NCBI GenBank assembly: GCA_002869425.1
Contig: PKSZ01000361.1
Coordinates: 1 to 26,122, forward strand
DNA from: Marinilabiliales bacterium
GTDB taxonomy: Bacteria; Bacteroidota; Bacteroidia; Bacteroidales; BM523
DNA length: 26,122 nucleotides
Direction: 5' to 3'
Below, piece by piece: positions 24,169 to 26,122 of the stretch (its first letter is position 1; every line of letters begins with the position of its first letter). Position numbers and translations under genes: made by a program. The notes under the pieces are model-generated. The model did not search any database. It had not been told where the DNA came from and saw only the letters and a list, made by a program, of their open reading frames with translations.

Positions 24169-25233
24169 ATGGAAGAATATACCGGAGCAAAAATTCTTGT
24201 TGTTGATGATACGCCAACAATAACTGATCTCATGCAGGATATACTTTCAGAAAGTGGGTATAATCCTATTTTGGCAGGTAGTGGAGCAGTTGCAAAAAAG
24301 CAATTAAATCAAGTAATTCCTGATATTATATTGCTGGACATTATGATGCCTGAAATGAATGGTTATGAATTTCTGGAATTTTTGCAAAGTAAAAAGGAGT
24401 ACAAAGATATTCCTGTTATAATGGTTACAGCAAAAACCAATGTGGAAGATGTTCAAAAAGCGCTGGATCTTGGTGCAATTGATTATATCAGGAAGCCCAT
24501 TGAGATTTCAGAATTTCTTGCTCGAATAAGAGTTGCTTTGCGTCTTAAACACAAAGAGGATTCTATTCGTTCGTTGCTTAATTTGAAGGAACAGTTTATC
24601 TCTATTTTAAGTCATGATTTGCGATACCCCCTGATATCTATTCTTGAAAAAGCAGAAACAATTGTTTATCAGCCAAAAATTGAGGATACATTTGAAAATG
24701 GGTTGATCAACCGGATTTACAATGATACTACAAGTGTTGTAAGCTATGTGGATGATATGCTTACGTTGTTATATGAAAACTCTGAGCAACAAAATGTTGA
24801 AAAATCAAGGCTTCAGCTTTTAAAGCTTTTAATTGATACAGAGAGATTGTTTATTCAGAAGTTGAAGGAGAAAAATATTCGTTTGAATACATTCTTAAAA
24901 GAAACGCTTACTATTTATGCTGAAAGGGTTTCTTTGGGTCTGTTTTTCCGAAACCTGTATAATTTCTTAATAATGAACCTTGAAGAGTCCTCTGTAATAA
25001 ATATTTTCAGTGATGACGGTTCATTGGTTTTTCAGATAGATATTTCATCAGTCAGTAAGTTTGATAAATTGAATGCACAAATTATACGTTTGCAAAAAAA
25101 ACAAGCAGATTTATTGCCCTTGCATTTAAAGGCTTGTCTTAAAATAGCGGAGTTTCATGATTTTAGTTTCAATCCAAAAAATTCATCCGGGAAATTGGAA
25201 TTAAACTTAGATCTTGGAATAATAGAACAATAG
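24169..25233 (+). CDS. Receiver domain-histidine kinase-like protein with degenerate ATPase domain
   Basis: A 354-residue cytoplasmic signalling protein. An N-terminal receiver (about 7-122) is complete: acidic pair D13/D14, phospho-acceptor D57 in ILLDIMMPEMNG, T88 in VTAK and K109 in RKP. A coiled linker leads to a HisKA-type dimerisation helix with SHDLRYPL (H149). The last 130 residues occupy the place of a HATPase domain, but its signatures are missing. The N-box equivalent reads LFFRNLYNFLIMN, no DxGxG is found, and the position of the GLGL loop is LLPLHLKACLKIAEF. It may receive phosphate or bind a partner rather than autophosphorylate. I chose the ATG at 24169 because the receiver starts right after it; ATG 24148 and GTG 24124 are in frame. 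A PAS-domain protein follows 11 bases downstream. Confidence 0.85.
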   Translation: MEEYTGAKILVVDDTPTITDLMQDILSESGYNPILAGSGAVAKKQLNQVIPDIILLDIMMPEMNGYEFLEFLQSKKEYKDIPVIMVTAKTNVEDVQKALDLGAIDYIRKPIEISEFLARIRVALRLKHKEDSIRSLLNLKEQFISILSHDLRYPLISILEKAETIVYQPKIEDTFENGLINRIYNDTTSVVSYVDDMLTLLYENSEQQNVEKSRLQLLKLLIDTERLFIQKLKEKNIRLNTFLKETLTIYAERVSLGLFFRNLYNFLIMNLEESSVINIFSDDGSLVFQIDISSVSKFDKLNAQIIRLQKKQADLLPLHLKACLKIAEFHDFSFNPKNSSGKLELNLDLGIIEQ

Positions 25234-25244
25234 AATAATTTTTG

Positions 25245-26122
25245 ATGGAGAAAGAGGGAGAGTCGAAAAATATCATCAACAAAGGTTTTGTTAAAAAGCT
25301 AATTGATTTGAATCCAAATGCAGTTCGGATCATTGATGTGGATTATAATATTTTGTTTACAAACGACATGTTTGAACAATATTATGAGATAGATTCAGTG
25401 AAGATTGAAGGAGAGAAGTGTTATGATTTTATTTGTTCCAATGATTGTAATGGATCATCCTGTACACTTAAGCGAGTATTAAATGGTGAGGAGGTTCTCG
25501 ACGAGAAGATTCATATTCCAGAACTTGGAAAACATTTTAATTATAGTGCATTTCCAATTCATAATGATAGAAATGAAATTATTGCATTGTTTGAGAATCT
25601 TGAGGATATTACTGAACAAATATCTTCGCAGGAAGACATAAATGCATATGAAGTTATTATTTCCAAAATATCTGAACCTATGTCATATGTATCAAAAGAC
25701 TTTGTCTATAAAAAAGTTAATGATGCATATTTAAAATATTTCAATCACAGTAGGGAGGAAATTGAGAACCATACGGTAGAGGATCTTTTTGGTCGTGAAG
25801 TTTTTTTGAATGTTATTAAGCCCCGGTTTGAACTTGCTCTTAAAGGACAGCAAGAAGAATATAAAGAGTGGTTTGACTTACCGAATGGGAAAAGAATTTT
25901 TCTTGGTGTTTCATACATTCCTGTTTTTCGAAATGGTAAAGTTGAAAGCATTGTTGTTAGCACGAGGGATCTAACAGACATGAAAAAAAATCAGGAAAAT
26001 CTTGATTTATCTCAGAAGATTGCACGTTTAGGAAGCTTTGACGCAGATTTGAATACAATGCAGTGGGTGGGCTCAAAGGAGTTTTGTGAGATTTTTGGAT
26101 TTCAGCAAGGCCAGCATTATAA
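25245..26122 (+). CDS. Multi-PAS sensor protein, probably a sensor histidine kinase (3' partial)
   Basis: An open frame from ATG 25245 to the window end, at least 292 residues with no stop. Three PAS units can be seen. PAS1 (about 17-127) has NPNAVRIIDVDYNILFTNDM and a Cys cluster, CYDFICSNDCNGSSC. PAS2 (about 134-247) has EPMSYVSKDFVYKKVNDAYL and ends with the PAC-like VESIVVSTRDLTDMK. The third begins at IARLGSFDADLNTMQWV, a PAS_3-type opening. No membrane helix is present so far, so it should sense in the cytoplasm. A histidine kinase core is likely beyond the edge, but a diguanylate cyclase or other output is possible. The close spacing to the receiver-kinase gene (11 bases) suggests the two work in one pathway, perhaps with this protein phosphorylating the receiver D57. 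Confidence 0.85.
   Translation, partial: MEKEGESKNIINKGFVKKLIDLNPNAVRIIDVDYNILFTNDMFEQYYEIDSVKIEGEKCYDFICSNDCNGSSCTLKRVLNGEEVLDEKIHIPELGKHFNYSAFPIHNDRNEIIALFENLEDITEQISSQEDINAYEVIISKISEPMSYVSKDFVYKKVNDAYLKYFNHSREEIENHTVEDLFGREVFLNVIKPRFELALKGQQEEYKEWFDLPNGKRIFLGVSYIPVFRNGKVESIVVSTRDLTDMKKNQENLDLSQKIARLGSFDADLNTMQWVGSKEFCEIFGFQQGQHY

Noticed and set aside
25400..25480. Cys cluster in the first PAS domain as a possible metal or redox sensor
   Set aside because: Cys-containing segments of this sort are common in one PAS subfamily. Without the rest of the protein this is not a distinctive observation.
1..26122. Search for CRISPR arrays, insertion sequences, tRNA/rRNA genes and defence-island genes
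   Set aside because: No regularly spaced repeats, transposase motifs, terminal repeats or RNA gene signatures were seen. The window looks like ordinary chromosomal backbone with some accessory genes.

Overview
The window looks like chromosomal DNA of a Bacteroidota bacterium, probably of a Bacteroidales/Marinilabiliales type. The evidence is low GC, weak or absent Shine-Dalgarno sites, Cys-lipoprotein glycosidases, a TonB-receptor-like barrel with a carboxypeptidase-regulatory N-terminal domain, a C-terminal type IX secretion (T9SS) sorting domain, hybrid and PAS-rich sensor kinases, and the conserved RDD/SpoIIM/DUF4129/DUF4350/MoxR/DUF58 cluster. I see no rRNA, tRNA, CRISPR array, insertion sequence or phage gene. 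No gene-free stretch exceeds about 210 bases.

Layout. (1) 1-7057, plus strand: the tail of a hybrid histidine kinase, polA, then two lipoprotein glycosidases (GH2 beta-mannosidase and GH20 beta-hexosaminidase). All are separated by a few bases or overlap, so they are probably co-transcribed. The two glycosidases fit removal of terminal beta-GlcNAc and of the core Man-beta-1,4-GlcNAc linkage of N-glycans. (2) 7145-13146, minus strand: a tightly packed six-gene operon, in transcription order SpoIIM-family membrane protein, multi-pass membrane protein, DUF4129, DUF4350, MoxR AAA+ ATPase, DUF58. A divergent RDD protein (13249-13968) completes the set. It looks like a membrane-associated MoxR chaperone system whose substrate is unknown. 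(3) 13965-16265, minus strand: a single ORF fusing a class I HMG-CoA reductase domain to an aminoglycoside phosphotransferase/choline-kinase-like domain. It is divergent from a plus-strand group (16420-18776) of two tiny Cys-containing proteins, a PpnP-type nucleoside phosphorylase and a CrtI/phytoene-desaturase-like FAD oxidoreductase. The divergent spacer holds two perfect inverted repeats. (4) 18944-20462, plus strand: a small exported T9SS-sorted protein followed 4 bases later by an exported protein whose C-terminal half is a peptide deformylase domain. (5) 20463-23958, minus strand: a protein with three zinc ribbons and, upstream of it behind a strong terminator hairpin, an outer-membrane beta-barrel receptor. 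(6) 24169-26122, plus strand: a receiver-histidine kinase protein with a degenerate ATPase domain, then a multi-PAS protein cut by the window end.

The strongest candidates for something undescribed are the HMG-CoA reductase-kinase fusion with its divergent oxidoreductase unit, and the exported peptide-deformylase-like protein with its T9SS partner. Everything here comes from reading the sequence. No similarity search was run, so statements about rarity reflect my own knowledge only.
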